A stretch of DNA of 64,000 nt from Cymodocea nodosa (lineage: Eukaryota > Streptophyta > Magnoliopsida > Alismatales > Cymodoceaceae): NCBI GenBank assembly GCA_036874045.1, contig CM072335.1, positions 25,675,501 to 25,739,500 of the forward strand, in the 5' to 3' direction. A program made the translations under genes and the position numbers. Below, piece by piece: positions 47,268-58,799 of this stretch. Under the pieces are notes generated by a model. The model was not told the origin of the DNA. It made no database searches and saw only the letters and a program-made list of their open reading frames with translations. Position 1 is the first letter of the stretch. The number at the start of each line of letters is the position of its first letter.

Positions 47268-48959
47268 GCATGCATGCATACATACACACATACATGCATA
47301 TATACATACGTACACACACATGCAAGTCTTGTCTGTACTTTTTCAATATATGTATATTCCAATGCTTCTTTTGCTTATTTGTAAGTCCTACACTTATCCT
47401 TATTTTTCCTAATAGACCATTTTTTGTTCTAATATTATATTGAAGTATAGACATCCAACTGAAAATCAATTGGCTACTGGTGTATATGTTTTTCATTGCA
47501 TTTATACAAGTTTTGTCATTGTTTTCTCCAATATGGAATTATTTCAATACTCATTCTCACTTATGACCTTTTAAGTCCTACAAATGTTTATTTTTTTTAT
47601 TCAGATGGACTTAGACTTGAGTTCAATTGAACATTTTTGGTTTTGACACCATATTCAAATGTATATATCTGACTCAAAATCAATTGGTTATAAGTAGAGA
47701 TATCTCTCTCCACACACACATATGCAAATTTTGTCCTTACTTTTCCAAATGTGAAACCATTCCAACATGCATATGATAGAAAACTAAACTATTGGACAAG
47801 TTATTAAATAAACAATCGTGTTAAATGTGAGGACTCCTAAGTGGTGAAGATTGTTTGCTCTATAAAGAACGACCTAACATGAATGGAAGCTGAACAAGTT
47901 CATATACAAGATGCCAACCTTTTTGGTTTTAGGAACTTAGCTGTGTGTCCGCATTTTTTCTGTGGTTCCTGGACTGATCCTTCCCTGGACCATTTGCTTC
48001 TTGCAAGGGTATCTTGAACGATATGTGTATCTGATTTGGTGTGTTTTCTGTTTCTACAAGAGTTCAATTCAATGGAGATCTGGTTGTGGCTACCCCAGAT
48101 ATCTATAAAGTTGATATTGGATCAGACGTGGAATTTATAATACTAGCTTCTGATGGATTATGGGATTACATAACGAGGTTCTTCCACTTATTTGATTATT
48201 TCTCATAAGATTTTGTCATCATTGAAATTGATAGGCAGGTATTGATTAACCTTGAATTTCTGTATTCAGCTCTGATGCAGTAACTTTTGTTAGGGATGAA
48301 CTTAGGCGACATGGTAATGCTCAGGTAGTGTCTTTCATTATATGATTTTTTCTTACACTTTTAAAGCTTAGCGAAATTTTCCTTAACTTCTCAGCTGGCT
48401 TGTGAAGCATTGGCGGGAGCAGCTCTGGTACTTGTTTTTCAATTCTTAGTGTCTTAAAGAATAAGAAAATATGTTACTACTATAGTCAATAACATTGATG
48501 TTTTTATTTAGGGTCGACTGTCAGAAGATAACATTAGTATTGTCATTGCTGACATGGGGTATGTGTTATATTTTACCCATCTTCTAGAATTCATGTAATT
48601 TATTTTTGTTGGACTTTTGTTCTTTGGTAAGTTAAAGATTTTGATTAGTTTTGGATGCTTCTTTGTTGAGCTCTCAACATGATGCCTGCTTAAGGTTTTT
48701 TTTGCTCTTCTTATATGCATTTTTTCATGAAGAGTCTGGTATGCTATTTCTCTTCGCGTATAGTAACCACAGATCCATGTTTGCAATATTTTGATGTTCT
48801 TAATATTAGCTTGATCCATAATTTACCTATGGCAGGAGGACTGATTGGCAGAATTTACCAGTTCAAGGGCCAAATTTCCTTTACGAACTGAGTCAGGCCT
48901 TTGCCACCATTGCTATTGTGTCAATAGGAATCTGGATTACATCTTTGCTTCCGGCATGA
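40191..48959 (+). CDS. PPH1: TAP38/PPH1-type thylakoid protein phosphatase 2C
   Basis: The Arabidopsis relative dephosphorylates LHCII antenna proteins and drives the return from state 2 to state 1. Eleven exons fit: 40191-40483, 42749-42877, 42954-43056, 43254-43364, 45782-45861, 46001-46054, 48061-48177, 48270-48324, 48395-48427, 48512-48558 and 48836-48959. Phases agree, giving 381 residues against 388 as recalled for Arabidopsis. Residues 1-~45 are a transit peptide. PP2C metal-site motifs are visible: SEMEDEIV (63-70), VFDGHAG (84-90), [22 protein letters not shown] (286-292) and SEDNIS (Asp331). [15 protein letters not shown] is also present. The last exon encodes a hydrophobic C-terminal anchor ending [10 protein letters not shown], as in TAP38. 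A second ATG at 40275 is less likely to be the start. Introns 1, 4 and 6 are large and hold retroelement remains and a microsatellite. Confidence 0.95.
40635..41480 (-). mobile_element. Ty1/copia fossil (RT region plus 3' LTR) in PPH1 intron 1
   Basis: On the minus strand a reverse-transcriptase stretch reads [17 protein letters not shown], with the YADD catalytic box at about 41,292-41,281. Further along that strand is a polypurine-like tract (TTGAGAGAAAA) and then a 3' LTR starting TGTTAGGGTTATTATG at 40,796 and extending to about 40,635. Gag, protease, integrase and the 5' LTR are not seen next to it. It is broken and inserted antisense to the host gene. Confidence 0.65.
41500..42400. other. 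Repeat-like part of PPH1 intron 1
   Basis: The sequence is moderately GC-rich compared with surrounding intron and has long open patches on the minus strand (42,017-42,214) that resemble decayed retroelement coding sequence, possibly LINE ORF1. I could not assign a domain. Confidence 0.3.
43560..43710 (-). mobile_element. Copia-type 3' LTR fossil in PPH1 intron 4
   Basis: On the minus strand, a CCAATTTGAGGGAA polypurine tract is followed by TGTTACATAATTGATTTC, the typical order at the start of a copia 3' LTR. The LTR body includes CTATATATAGGAGG and continues to about 43,560. Only the end of the internal region (to about 43,710) is present. It abuts another LTR in the opposite sense. Confidence 0.5.
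43715..43960 (+). mobile_element. LTR plus leader fossil (family 1, copy c)
   Basis: The LTR runs from about 43,715 (GTTAGAGTATATTAATATATT) to 43,848 (GTTTTTACA). A TGGTATTAAAG primer site and a leader sharing AAACCTTAGTCATCACCCTC with the copy at 24.8 kb follow it. The orientation is the same as the host gene PPH1. It is broken; no coding domain follows. Confidence 0.6.
44494..44707. mobile_element. LTR-like fossil or short TIR element with 26-base inverted repeats
   Basis: Arms at 44,534-44,559 and 44,682-44,707 are inverted copies matching at 25 of 26 bases (TACATTGTGAAAACAAAGAA and onward). The whole is 174 bases, starting and ending with TA. At the same time, 44,494-44,702 resembles family 1 LTRs: a TTTAGTCCTACATTG segment, TTTTCCTTGTA, CTCTATATATAGAGG, and a TTTTCACA end. 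It may be a MITE-like element or an LTR that evolved an internal hairpin. Confidence 0.5.
44840..45300 (-). mobile_element. LINE 3'-end remnant in PPH1 intron 4
   Basis: Read on the minus strand, a segment near 45,070-44,990 translates [17 protein letters not shown]. This matches the hydrophobic W-x-I-W-x-x-R-N motif near the C-terminus of plant LINE ORF2 proteins. Towards 44,830 follow TTGTAACTCTGATTGG-like and TTTTACAAAAAAGG sequences, similar to plant LINE 3' ends. The reverse-transcriptase core is absent, so this is a 5'-truncated copy. Confidence 0.5.
47202..47320 (+). repeat. (TACA)n microsatellite in PPH1 intron 6
   Basis: An almost uninterrupted run of CATA/TACA tetramers from about 47,202 to 47,270 decays into TGCA and CACACA variants up to about 47,320. 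The open frames of Tyr/Ile/His or Met/Tyr/Val repeats on both strands are by-products of it. Confidence 0.95.
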
Positions 48960-49917
48960 TTTTGAATTCTTCTCTAAATGTAAATAATTAGATATAATTC
49001 ATGTCCTGGTTATACATGTAATTTTTAACATTTGGAAAATAAAGCCTGCCAATTTTTCTCACCAATATTTTGGTTAAAAAATGATATTTCTAGCATGCAA
49101 GAAGAGGGTATGGAAGGAGCAATGAATTTTTTATATCAACAGTTGGATTTTCTGGAGCAAAGAACAAAAATGTAAACACCTATGTAATTGTCAGACATTA
49201 TGAACTATTTATCTTGAATTGAGGATTTCATGGTCATCATTGATGAATGCTTTAAAAGAAAATTTTCAAAAACTTAAGCTTTGTAAATAATGTCCTCTAG
49301 AATGCATCATAAACATGGCAGTAGATATCCGAAGTGCAGATTCATATTTTAATTTCGGATTTTTATTCAAAAAATATCTCAATGTTCGATTCAAATCCAA
49401 AAGGAATTATCCAAAAACATCTGGATGTTGATGCATCCGATCTGAAAAATATCCGTGTTTGTAAAATATTTGCATTCATATGAATAGTCATCTTAGTTAT
49501 TTCTATGTAGAGTTTAATTTTGTCTTTCATATAACATATTATAAATTAATTAATATAAATAATCCCATTATATGAGATATACTTTAAATATTTATGTTTA
49601 GTTATATTTAGATTATTTTGGATTTGGAATGCCGATTTATTCATACTTTAAATTTTCGATCAGATACAACTAAAATTGAGATATAGAAATCAACGTCCTT
49701 TCTTATATGGGTTCCAATTTGTATGTGATTGAAAATCTTTCGTTTTGATTTAGATATGGACAGATCTTCACGTTAACTCTGTTTTTACATTCTCAGTCAT
49801 AGCACTGTCTACTGCACAAAAAAGTGCATCTACTGTTCCTTTTCTTTATGTTATAGCATCCTGCTCCATTGAATTTTGAAAGTGTACACTAATTACCCTC
49901 AAGGATTGTACCAAACT

Positions 49918-49944
49918 TAGAGAGAGAGAGAGAGAGAGAGAGAG
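49918..49944 (+). repeat. (GA)n microsatellite
   Basis: A run of about 13 GA units, followed shortly by a poly-A run of 14 at about 49,963. Confidence 0.9.
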
Positions 49945-50799
49945 ACGGAGAGATTTTGAATGAAAAAAAAAAAAAATAGACAAGTGAATTTTATGGTACC
50001 GTCTTTGTAGAGAGATAATGACGTGAAGCATGATTGAAAGTGATGGCTTTGGAAAAAATCAATTGAAATCTGATATCCAATGGAACAAATTTGTATTTCG
50101 GGATTAATATTGGAACTGAATACAGGCGCATTGTGCGATGAAAATTTGACCTCGAAATTTTTACTCAAAACTGTTATTGCTTCTCGATTCGATTTTTTTT
50201 TTGGCAATGTCTCTCCAGTTGGTTCATATTCATCCTTTTACATGCCACCTATAAAAAATCCCATCAAACTGCGTCGGTGGAGGTGATTCGTATCACGGTG
50301 GGGTAGAGGTCTGCCGAGAGCGCACCAGGGCCCACAGGTTGATTGTCAGAGCGTCCGTGATATGAACAATCGATTCGTGTAGTGGTGGCGGTCTCTTATC
50401 TGTCTATCACGTCCAGCGAATCTTTGGTGGTACCATACTCTTCAAACTTAAATTTATTGCCTTTATGAACTTCATACCGTGGCATCCACTGTGCGACGAT
50501 TGACAGGGACTAAGATTGATATTCAGACATCTAATCGTATTTTGTTGACCCGCGTAATTCCTTACAACGTCAAAATCTAAATTATATTTAATTTAACCCT
50601 ATCAACTACTTACGGCACACTTAACCTTAGCTAGAAAAGAAAGAAGTTGTCTGATTTAATTAAAAACTTCGTATAGACTCAAAATGACAAACCCTGATTT
50701 TGACGGAGGAAGTGCGACGATTGGACTTAGCATCTGCCGTGGAGATGAGTTGATACAGTACTTGCGACAATTTAATCTCGCTTCAACGAAGGGAAAGGA

Positions 50800-52340
50800 G
50801 TAACCAGAGAAACCTTTTCTTTTGGTTGTGTGTTTGTTTAGACTTTGTAAGGCTTAGCCCTTTTAAATTAATAAAACTATGTTCTCCTCAAGATGTAAAC
50901 GCTAATAATAAACATAAATCTACACGATCTAGAGGTATTTTGATCATTCGGCCCCCTGATTTATTTGATTATGGGTAAGATCATTTTATTTTCCTCTTTC
51001 TTCGTGTCAGCCCATCGACCGAGCCTTCTCCACCCGACGCCACCCATCTTGGAGCGTGTACGTCGCCATGATCATCGCATGGGGTCACCGCGCTCGTCTG
51101 ACTACCTTCCTGTGTGAGGTGAGTAGCCCGATCGAGTGGTCACTGGATGTGAGGACCGGCCGCTGACCCTCGATCCCGTCATGCAGGCGCCGTCATGGGA
51201 AGAAGCTCCAGTGGTGTTCCGATCACGTGGGAGGAGGGAGGGAGACTCAGATACGAGGTCGGTTGTGCTGGTCTTCGTTGGGTTTCCTTAGCTGCTGCAA
51301 TAAGAAGGAAGAATAAGGAGAAGGGAGGAGAGAGAGAAGATTTTAGGGTTTTTTGTGTTTAGATCCTTGACGTAAGTTTTTCTACCATTAACTCTTAAGA
51401 ATTATTATTTTTGAGATTATTGCATGATTTATGCACCGTTTGTGATATCACTGCAAGTATGATTGTCATTTGATTTAGATAAGAGAAAATGTTGTGCACA
51501 TGTGATGGCTTTTGCATAATTATGTTCATCATTACGTAAATGTCATAATTAGTGCATGTTTATGTTGACCTACGCATTTTTATGTTGATTGTTATATTCA
51601 TTTGTCATGGAGATGACATTTGACCAAAATTATGGAAAGCTTATTCATATGCATTTGTAAGAAATGACATTGTGTTTGGTTATGCTTAATATTGTTGACT
51701 TAAGGCTATGCTGATATTTTATAATTATACATGATTAATGATTGGTTTAGTTACGTGATTTGAGAACAAGGATTAAAACCGTGATATTATATGTCTTAAG
51801 GTTGAGTATCTATATATTTCACTCATATGACAATATGTGACTTTTAAACCTTATTGTAAGAGATAAAATATGATCCTAACTAGTTTATGATATATATGAA
51901 TATGTATAAAATAGTATAGGCCTACTTTGATGTTTTATTACGCATAATTCATATTTATTATTATATACCTATATTTCATACTATATTATATTGATTATTG
52001 ATTTGATAATCTTCCTATTATATGCACGTCTCATTTATTATTATTTTTTAGACTTGTGGTGAATTAACTCATTAGACTTCCTAACTCACTCCTGTGGTCT
52101 ATCATTCTTAAGCTATTATATTGTAGACTCTCTAGTTAGATGAAAGTAAGAGAGGACACACTAGTAGTTTATTACCATCAGGATGTAATAGCTCCTTCTC
52201 AATTGTGATACATGGATGACTTTTGTGATTTTGTGAATCCGTTTGAATGTATTTATTGGTTTGGATTTCTCTTGACTTTTGTGATGTTATGATGTAATCT
52301 AAACTTGATTAATGGGTTGATTTAGGTGTTTTTAATGAAG
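50800..52340 (+). mobile_element. Possible solo LTR of a Ty3/gypsy-type element
   Basis: The tract has the mixed texture of long plant gypsy LTRs. A GC-rich, purine-rich leader-like core (51,000-51,360) ends in AGGGTTTTTTGTG, and a long T/A-rich tail contains AACTCACTCCTGTGGTCTATC and a GATGTAATAGCTCC segment. No coding domain lies on either side, and the exact LTR ends and a target duplication were not found. The call rests on texture only. Confidence 0.25.
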
Positions 52341-54041
52341 ATTATGCCATACCTTTTCTACTATTTTGCCATTTGATATGTTTTACATTTTTGGGTAATT
52401 TATTTCTATTTTAACAGGTTAAATCTTTTTTAATAAGTACCCAATTTTGCATATTAAAAAGAAATTTTTTTTACGTATCTTCATTCTTTTAAAGCGTGAT
52501 TTCTTCCCATTCTTTTCTAAAAGTGTGACATAACTAACTCAATTACTCAAAAGTTAGTTGATAATGTTCGATTTTACAGCAATCATCACAAATAGTTTTC
52601 AGATTCTCTCTCTTTCTCTCCCTAGACCGTATGGCAATAAACGGAAGAGAAAGATGGCAAGGAAAACATTTTTTGATGACATGGGCCGTAAATAATGGTC
52701 TTCGTCGTTGTTTATATGATTTACCGTAAGATAAGGAAAAAAATTATGAAACCCTCCCAACCTTTTAGCCGATGTTTTTATTTTTTTTTAAATATGTCAA
52801 GAAAGATGCAGACTTTTTCTAACGTTGGTTAAAATTTTTTGTTTAAAAACAATATCTTTTTTCACAAATACCCCTGAAAAGAAGTGCAGAGAAGTTTAAA
52901 AATAGACTGTAGCCGCACAACATAAAAAATTACAACAGAAATATCTTCAACTGAAATGCTACCAAAATTGAAGGTAGTTGAAATACCATGAATTCCAAGA
53001 AACCACCAAGTGGAAAAACCCTCCTCCACAAATGTGATGAATGAATTTGTATTATATCATTAATAGGGACAATAAGGAAACATATTCTTGTCTGATGAGT
53101 CTACATTGTTTAACCATTACTAGTTCAATGATTAAATGGAAATTATTTGCACCTTCGTATGACAGAGAAATGAAAATAAGTCAACGACTTCGAATGACGC
53201 AAAACTATAGGAGAAAAACAAGCAATGCATCAAACTTACCTTTCTTTTCAAGAATAATCTGGTTGACTTCGGATGATCACCAAGCCAGCCCATGCTTACG
53301 AGTCCACCACTTCCAGAGGTCCCCCGTACCTAGCAACGAAAACACACGTACCAAAAAGATGAACTCGTACCAAGATGCATATACACTATGACGACGAAAG
53401 GTCACCAAATTAAGCAACGACCTGCCACCTGCAGCTGGTGGTCGTACATGTATGACGATATAAATCTGACAGACTGACCAATAAAAAATAGTAAGACAAT
53501 TATGATTTCCAAACAAAACAAAATGAATGAGATACATGGAAGGTGGTGAGACGACGAAGTATGGGCATGCGCTTTAAATAACGACGACGCATAGGATGAC
53601 TCGTGGGACAAGACCATTTTTTTTTTGGTGCCATGGTACGAGAGAGAGCGATATCTTGCCGATCGGATGACGATGGGACCAGAAAGGCGCTTCTAATGAA
53701 ATGCAATGCTGAAGGGAACACCGACGCAGAATGGACCAGGGATAGTTTTTAATGATAAGCACTATGCGCTTCAAACAAACACAGTTCCCTTCCAACAACT
53801 TAAGGCCCCTATAGTCCTCCTTCGATGTCGGCAAGACGCGGCTCTCGTCAGTGACACACTTTTAAAAAAATGAATCCAGACTCCATGCCATGATGATGCA
53901 AGAGCTGGAGATGATCACTGACTCTGCCAAAACCTTCGTGTAAAAGTTGATAGATGATCGACCGACATGCAAGCAATCCTGAGACTGGACTCCAGATAAC
54001 CCAATGCATACGTACAGACTTTTAGAATGCCACAGACTGCA

Positions 54042-56720
54042 TCAATGAGAAACAGCTCGACTTATTGCCAACTTTGCCCAATCAGCTGACTCTTTAATCA
54101 AATGATCGTTCGATAGTAAGCATTGGTTCAAGAATTCTTTGCTTGAGACAGATTGGTTGACCAAGGGACCAGCACTACCACCAAGTGTATCGGCTAGATC
54201 ACCAAGAACACCAATTGCTGTCTTCATCACCACGTCATCCCTGTTGACGACATAATAAACAAAAGAGCAAGTTATTAAAAGATAACCGGGGGATAGGAGA
54301 AATCATTATAAAACTTACATGTTCTTCTCCAGATATAAACTGTCCAGGAATTGTAGAATATGGGTCGCATAAGGCAACAGTAAATGAGTATTTGGAGAGC
54401 CCTTAAAACCCTGGAAAATCCCTGAGTAAGCCTCCAATATTCCATTCCTTAGTAGGTTGGCATAATCTAACATTTCATCATCAGCAGCTGAAGCATGAAC
54501 GGAAATTTCTGCTGCACTCTGGAGCATGGGCATGGCATATATCAGATACTTCTCAAAATTCTGCCCTATGGCTAAAGCAATGTCTCCAAAACATGAGAAG
54601 ATTGGTGGTTTAACAGATCGATGCAACTGATTGCTTGACAAATCCTTTAGAAGTTGCGTCATGATTCCATCACAGTAGGGTAATATCTTCTCTTCTAGTG
54701 CCCTGCACAAATCTCCAACCACGCCAACAGTAATAGCACACACTTGGTATTCCTCAAAGTTCTGGAGACCCATTTCCAAATATGGATAAAAGTCATTCAT
54801 GTACTTCAAAAAGTTTGCCCCTGCGGTATAAGCCAAGGCACCAATGGCAAGCATAGCCTCCTCATGTACAGTGGCATTTCTGCAAGCAAAGACCCTCAAA
54901 AAAAGATTCATCATCTGGTCTGCGTACTGAGCAAAAAGATACTTAGTGGGCTCAGCAGATCCCAACTTTTGAATGATGACCTGCAGACAACCACATAGAA
55001 GACCCTGCAATTCATTCTGTCTCTCTGTCTTTTGTGCTTCAATCGTCTGATGGAGTTCCATCATTGTGGTGGGAACAAGGGACATGATTATTGGAGCTGT
55101 CTCATCAGAAGAACATCTTACAACCTCGTTTAAAGTCTCATAAGCTGATGTCCGAAGGCGTGATCCTTCTGCATCTTCCCTATGAGTAACGGTAAGAAGA
55201 GCCTGAATAATATCTTTGAAAAAAGGTGACAAAGGAGAGGAGGAACCGACATCCTCATAGCCCTGGGAAAGAAAATAAAGAGCCCCACAGGCCTTTTCGG
55301 CAACATTGGGGGCATCCTTCATACTTTGAAGCAGGACAGTAAGAATTTGTTGACAATTGTCGTTAGTGATCGCAGGTGTCTCCATAGCAGACCCATGAAG
55401 GAACTCAAAAATTCTTCCAAGTGTCCATGCTGTAGTGTCCTTCACATGATTGTTTGAATCCTTCATCAATGCAGAGAGCATAAAGTTTAGTGCAACATTA
55501 ATAATAGGAACGAGCTTGTCTGGAGATGGTCCCTCCAAAATTGAACCAAATGCATAAGTGGCAGCCTCCCTTTGCCTCCAATCTGGTTTGGTAATGTTCT
55601 CTTCAATAAAGGGCAAAACAAGAGGAACCAAGTCATCCCCCACTGTCCGGGCAACCAGACCCAAGCAAGTTCCTCCAGCCATTGCAATATTCCAAGCCCC
55701 TTCGTCCTGATCTTGATCTTCTTCTTGCTTGAGAAGAGTCTCCAATAACATGGGAACAAGGGCTGGGAGGGCCTGCCTTATAAAATAAAAGCAAGGAACA
55801 TTGGAATCAGCTGTAAAATCGCCTTCATATTCATCTAAGATGTCAATCTCCTCATCACATATTGAGCTCCAGACCTCAATAGCCTGAAGGGCAACAGGCT
55901 CCTCATCTCCCCTCACAACTTTTGCAGTGATGTTAAATATCTCTTGCATGTAGGTTGATAGCTTATCATAATATGTAGATGAAATGGAGACTAAACATTC
56001 AAATGCTGCCAAACGTAATTTGATCTCAGGAGACAATGTAGCTTCACAGACAACTCTCATAATGTAGTCCCTCTCTGTATCATTTGAAAAATTTGCTTCA
56101 GCAAACCCCAGGGCATTGTAAAGTGCCCTAGTTGCGGCAAGTCTGACATCAATATTTGATTCAGATGCATTCATTCCTTGGACAACTGCTGTGAGAATCT
56201 TATTAACTTTATCTTGATCAAGACATTCAGCAGAAACTTCTTCACATAGATAGCCAAGAGTTTCAAGTGTAGCCTGTCTCACATGTGGCTGTTGCTGGCG
56301 AGCATTTGACAAGAGAGATTCAATGAGCTCTGGCCACTGTTTGTTAGGCAGCTCAATACCCGCAATCTTTGCAATGACTTGAGAGGCAGTAGAACGTGCG
56401 TCAGGGGTAGGTGAGAAGAGTGTCTGCAACAAGCAAGCTTTAACCTGTGCCTTCAAAGTTAGGTCTAATGACATCCATCTTTGAATAAGTTCCAATTTTC
56501 TATGCTGATCCTTTGCATCCAAGGCATTTTTAAGAACCAGTCCAGCCAACTTCCGACTATCCACAGGCTTATCATCATTTGTCAGTTCTCCAGAGAGAGA
56601 TACCAAGAAGACAGGAAAGTTCTGATCTTGAAATTGCATCAAACTTTCTTCAGCATGCTTCCGAACTGCACCATCAACCGCTTGGGCATTCAAAAGGATC
56701 TGGGTGACTTCCATTGTCAT
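54042..56720 (-). CDS. KPNB1: Importin beta-1 (karyopherin beta, KPNB1)
   Basis: A nuclear import receptor that carries cargo, with or without importin alpha, through nuclear pores and releases it on binding Ran-GTP. There are two coding exons, 56720-54319 and 54240-54042, with a 78-base GT-AG intron splitting a Met codon (AT|G), giving 866 residues against 870 as recalled for Arabidopsis. The N-terminal importin-beta domain includes HAEESLMQFQDQNFPVFL and KPVDSRKLAGLVLKNALDAK. HEAT repeats follow throughout, with the acidic EEDQDQDEGAWNIAMAGG loop, the KDTTAWTLGRIFEFLHG repeat and ENELQGLLCGCLQ-like helices near the middle. The C-terminus is IKESADWAKLAISRAVSH. MTMEVTQ matches the start in other plants. 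A good acceptor (TTAAACAG) lies 11 bases before the ATG, so the leader is spliced (see 58,423). Confidence 0.97.
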
Positions 56721-58650
56721 TTTTATATCTGTTTAAGGAAGCTAACAAAATGACAATATAAATGATTAACATTCTGTTAATTGTAGTCAGAATTTGAATC
56801 AAATGAAAAAATGACATCAGATTGTATAATGAAGTTATTGTATTTTATACCACAGAAAACAGTAGATGGGCTTTGTAATCAAATATTTAAAAACTACACA
56901 GCATAAAGAAAGGATGGCAGGTGCCTAGCAACACCTTGGTGTCCTAGCAATTTCTTAGGTCTGGGTGACCAACTTCGTAGACCCATAATCATAATTCTTA
57001 TAAAGATTTTTTGTATTATAGTGTATTTTTTATTTTTATTTAATATTTTGCATCATTGTTATATTTTCGGATTTATTTCAATTTTTGGTAATTACAATCA
57101 TCATATATTTAATGTTTTTTATTATTGATGTAGTTACAGATTATATTCTTGGCATATTTATTATCTTTTCATTTGTTAGGAAATTTTGAAACTTTTGATT
57201 GGTACTATTGAATTGGGCATTTATTTTGTCATTGACTTACTTTTTGGTAATTGTTGTTATTATCTATAAGATTTTATTAATGTATTTAAACAAAATATGT
57301 TAAATATATATATACACAAACCAAAATATAAACCTTTACCTTAAACACATAGGCGACACCTAGGCATCAAGGCACCTCCAACTTATTGCAATAGCACCTT
57401 AAAAAGTATGAGTACAATGTAAATGCCAGCATACTTGTGTTACAAATGGCTTCTAATCATTTTACACAAAATCAATTGTATAAAATTTCAAAAATAAGAC
57501 TTTAGAAGTATGTGTTACAAAATATGCTAAAATTTAGACTAAACAAAACCTTAACATATTTTTCTGTTGCATAATGACCTAAATATGAGAAAAAACAAAA
57601 TAACACCAATGGTTAGCAACAACATACTAAATAAAAGCGCCAATTAAAGATATAATTGGGAAAAAAGAGAGCTAAAAAAAATGGGTACCGTCTAGAGTGC
57701 TGAAAGAAAATGAAGGAAGATTTTAATTTCCACAGTTAAAAATAAAAAGAACATGATAAATGATATAAAATGAACTTATATTAAAATAAAACACCTTGAT
57801 TAGTTAATGGAGTGATCAAGCCAACTGTTTTCGAAGAAGAATAATATGATCCAAAGCATGGCATAGTACCTATTAGTGTATAAGCGCAACTAAACTTGGC
57901 AAAGATGCAAGAATCACATAAATATAAAATCAGACACCCTCACAGTCCACTGATATTAAGTCTTAAAAATCTACCACACGGACAAATAAGAACGGGTGAA
58001 CCTAGAAAAATCTACTACTCGGACCAATCAGACACCCCCACCCTGAAATAACAATTCCATTTTTGGCAACTAATTTTCTGATCTGCCCACATCAGTGAAA
58101 AACCCAAAATTCACCCAAGCATTATACGGTAGAGAAAAGTTGCAGCTGAACCTAGAAAAATCAGCGCCAATTGGCCACGAATGTGCCGCCAAGCCCACGT
58201 CCAAACACCCCTCGATCAACTCCAAACTTCAAAAAAACCAAAACTCCACATTCAAACCCACTTTAAAACCCAATACCACACCGAGATTACTCGCAGCAAT
58301 CCAAATAAACACACGTTATATATACCAAAAACCCCCTCCCCCGATGGAACAGCAAGCTATAAGATCACTGAACACAGAATCCATCACGAAAAAACGATAA
58401 AATATGAGAAAACCGATGCTACCTTGAACGAAACCGACAGATCCGCCGAAACCGTGATCAGTCCCAATTTGCCTCCTCCCCGCGGCAGCGAAGAAACCAG
58501 TACCGGAAAATAAACCCTAGAGAGAGAAAGGAAGAGAGAGGGAAAAGAGGAAACAAGTAACTACCAGATGTAAAAGCCGGGAACCACGGACGTTTTGCGA
58601 TGATGCGCCCAATATTTTCATGTATATCAACAACACCCCTCACAGTTTCG
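56721..58650 (-). other. Inferred 5'UTR intron and leader exon of importin beta
   Basis: On the minus strand a strong donor (CGTTCAAG|GTAGCA) has its last exon base at 58,423. An acceptor (CCTTAAACAG) ends just before the coding exon at about 56,732. Together they define a ~1.7-kb leader intron. The leader exon (58,423 to roughly 58,640) is GC-richer, with a CCCTCTCTTCCTTTCTCTC tract typical of plant leaders. Position of the transcription start is not fixed. Confidence 0.6.
56923..57410. mobile_element. Dispersed repeat family 2, copy A, in the importin leader intron
   Basis: The left edge has GGCAGGTGCCTAGCAACACC, then TCTTAGGTCTGGGTGACC. The right edge has GCGACACCTAGGCATCAAGG and ends CACCTTAAAAAGTATG. 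The interior phrase ATTATATTCTTGGCATATT recurs in the copy at 62.75-63.46 kb with few changes. There is no coding capacity, so it is probably a non-autonomous DNA transposon. Confidence 0.55.
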
Positions 58651-58799
58651 TTCCGGTATCTACAGGCATATGGTGCAGGTATGGGCAGATGTTTACCTGT
58701 AATTTATAGATGAAGAATATCTCAACCGTTGGATCGGCGAGGATGGTGTCATCGCTCGATTGTGAACGGTGATCGCGGTGGGCGGACACTTGGCTCTCC

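Larger units (their letters stand above)
48960..54041. other. Gene-poor interval between PPH1 and importin beta
   Basis: About 5 kb between two convergent genes. The PPH1 3' region lies at the left, a GA microsatellite near 49,918, and a GC-richer, LTR-like tract at about 50,280-52,340 (listed separately). The right part (52,400-54,000) is AT-rich, with scattered open frames but no domain signal. No gene is supported. Confidence 0.5.

Noticed and set aside
47146-47496. Tyr/Ile/His and Met/Tyr/Val repeat proteins
   Set aside because: They are translations of the TACA microsatellite.
53277-53834. Possible gene downstream of importin beta (several open frames)
   Set aside because: Short frames in different phases with no domain and no coherent splice sites.
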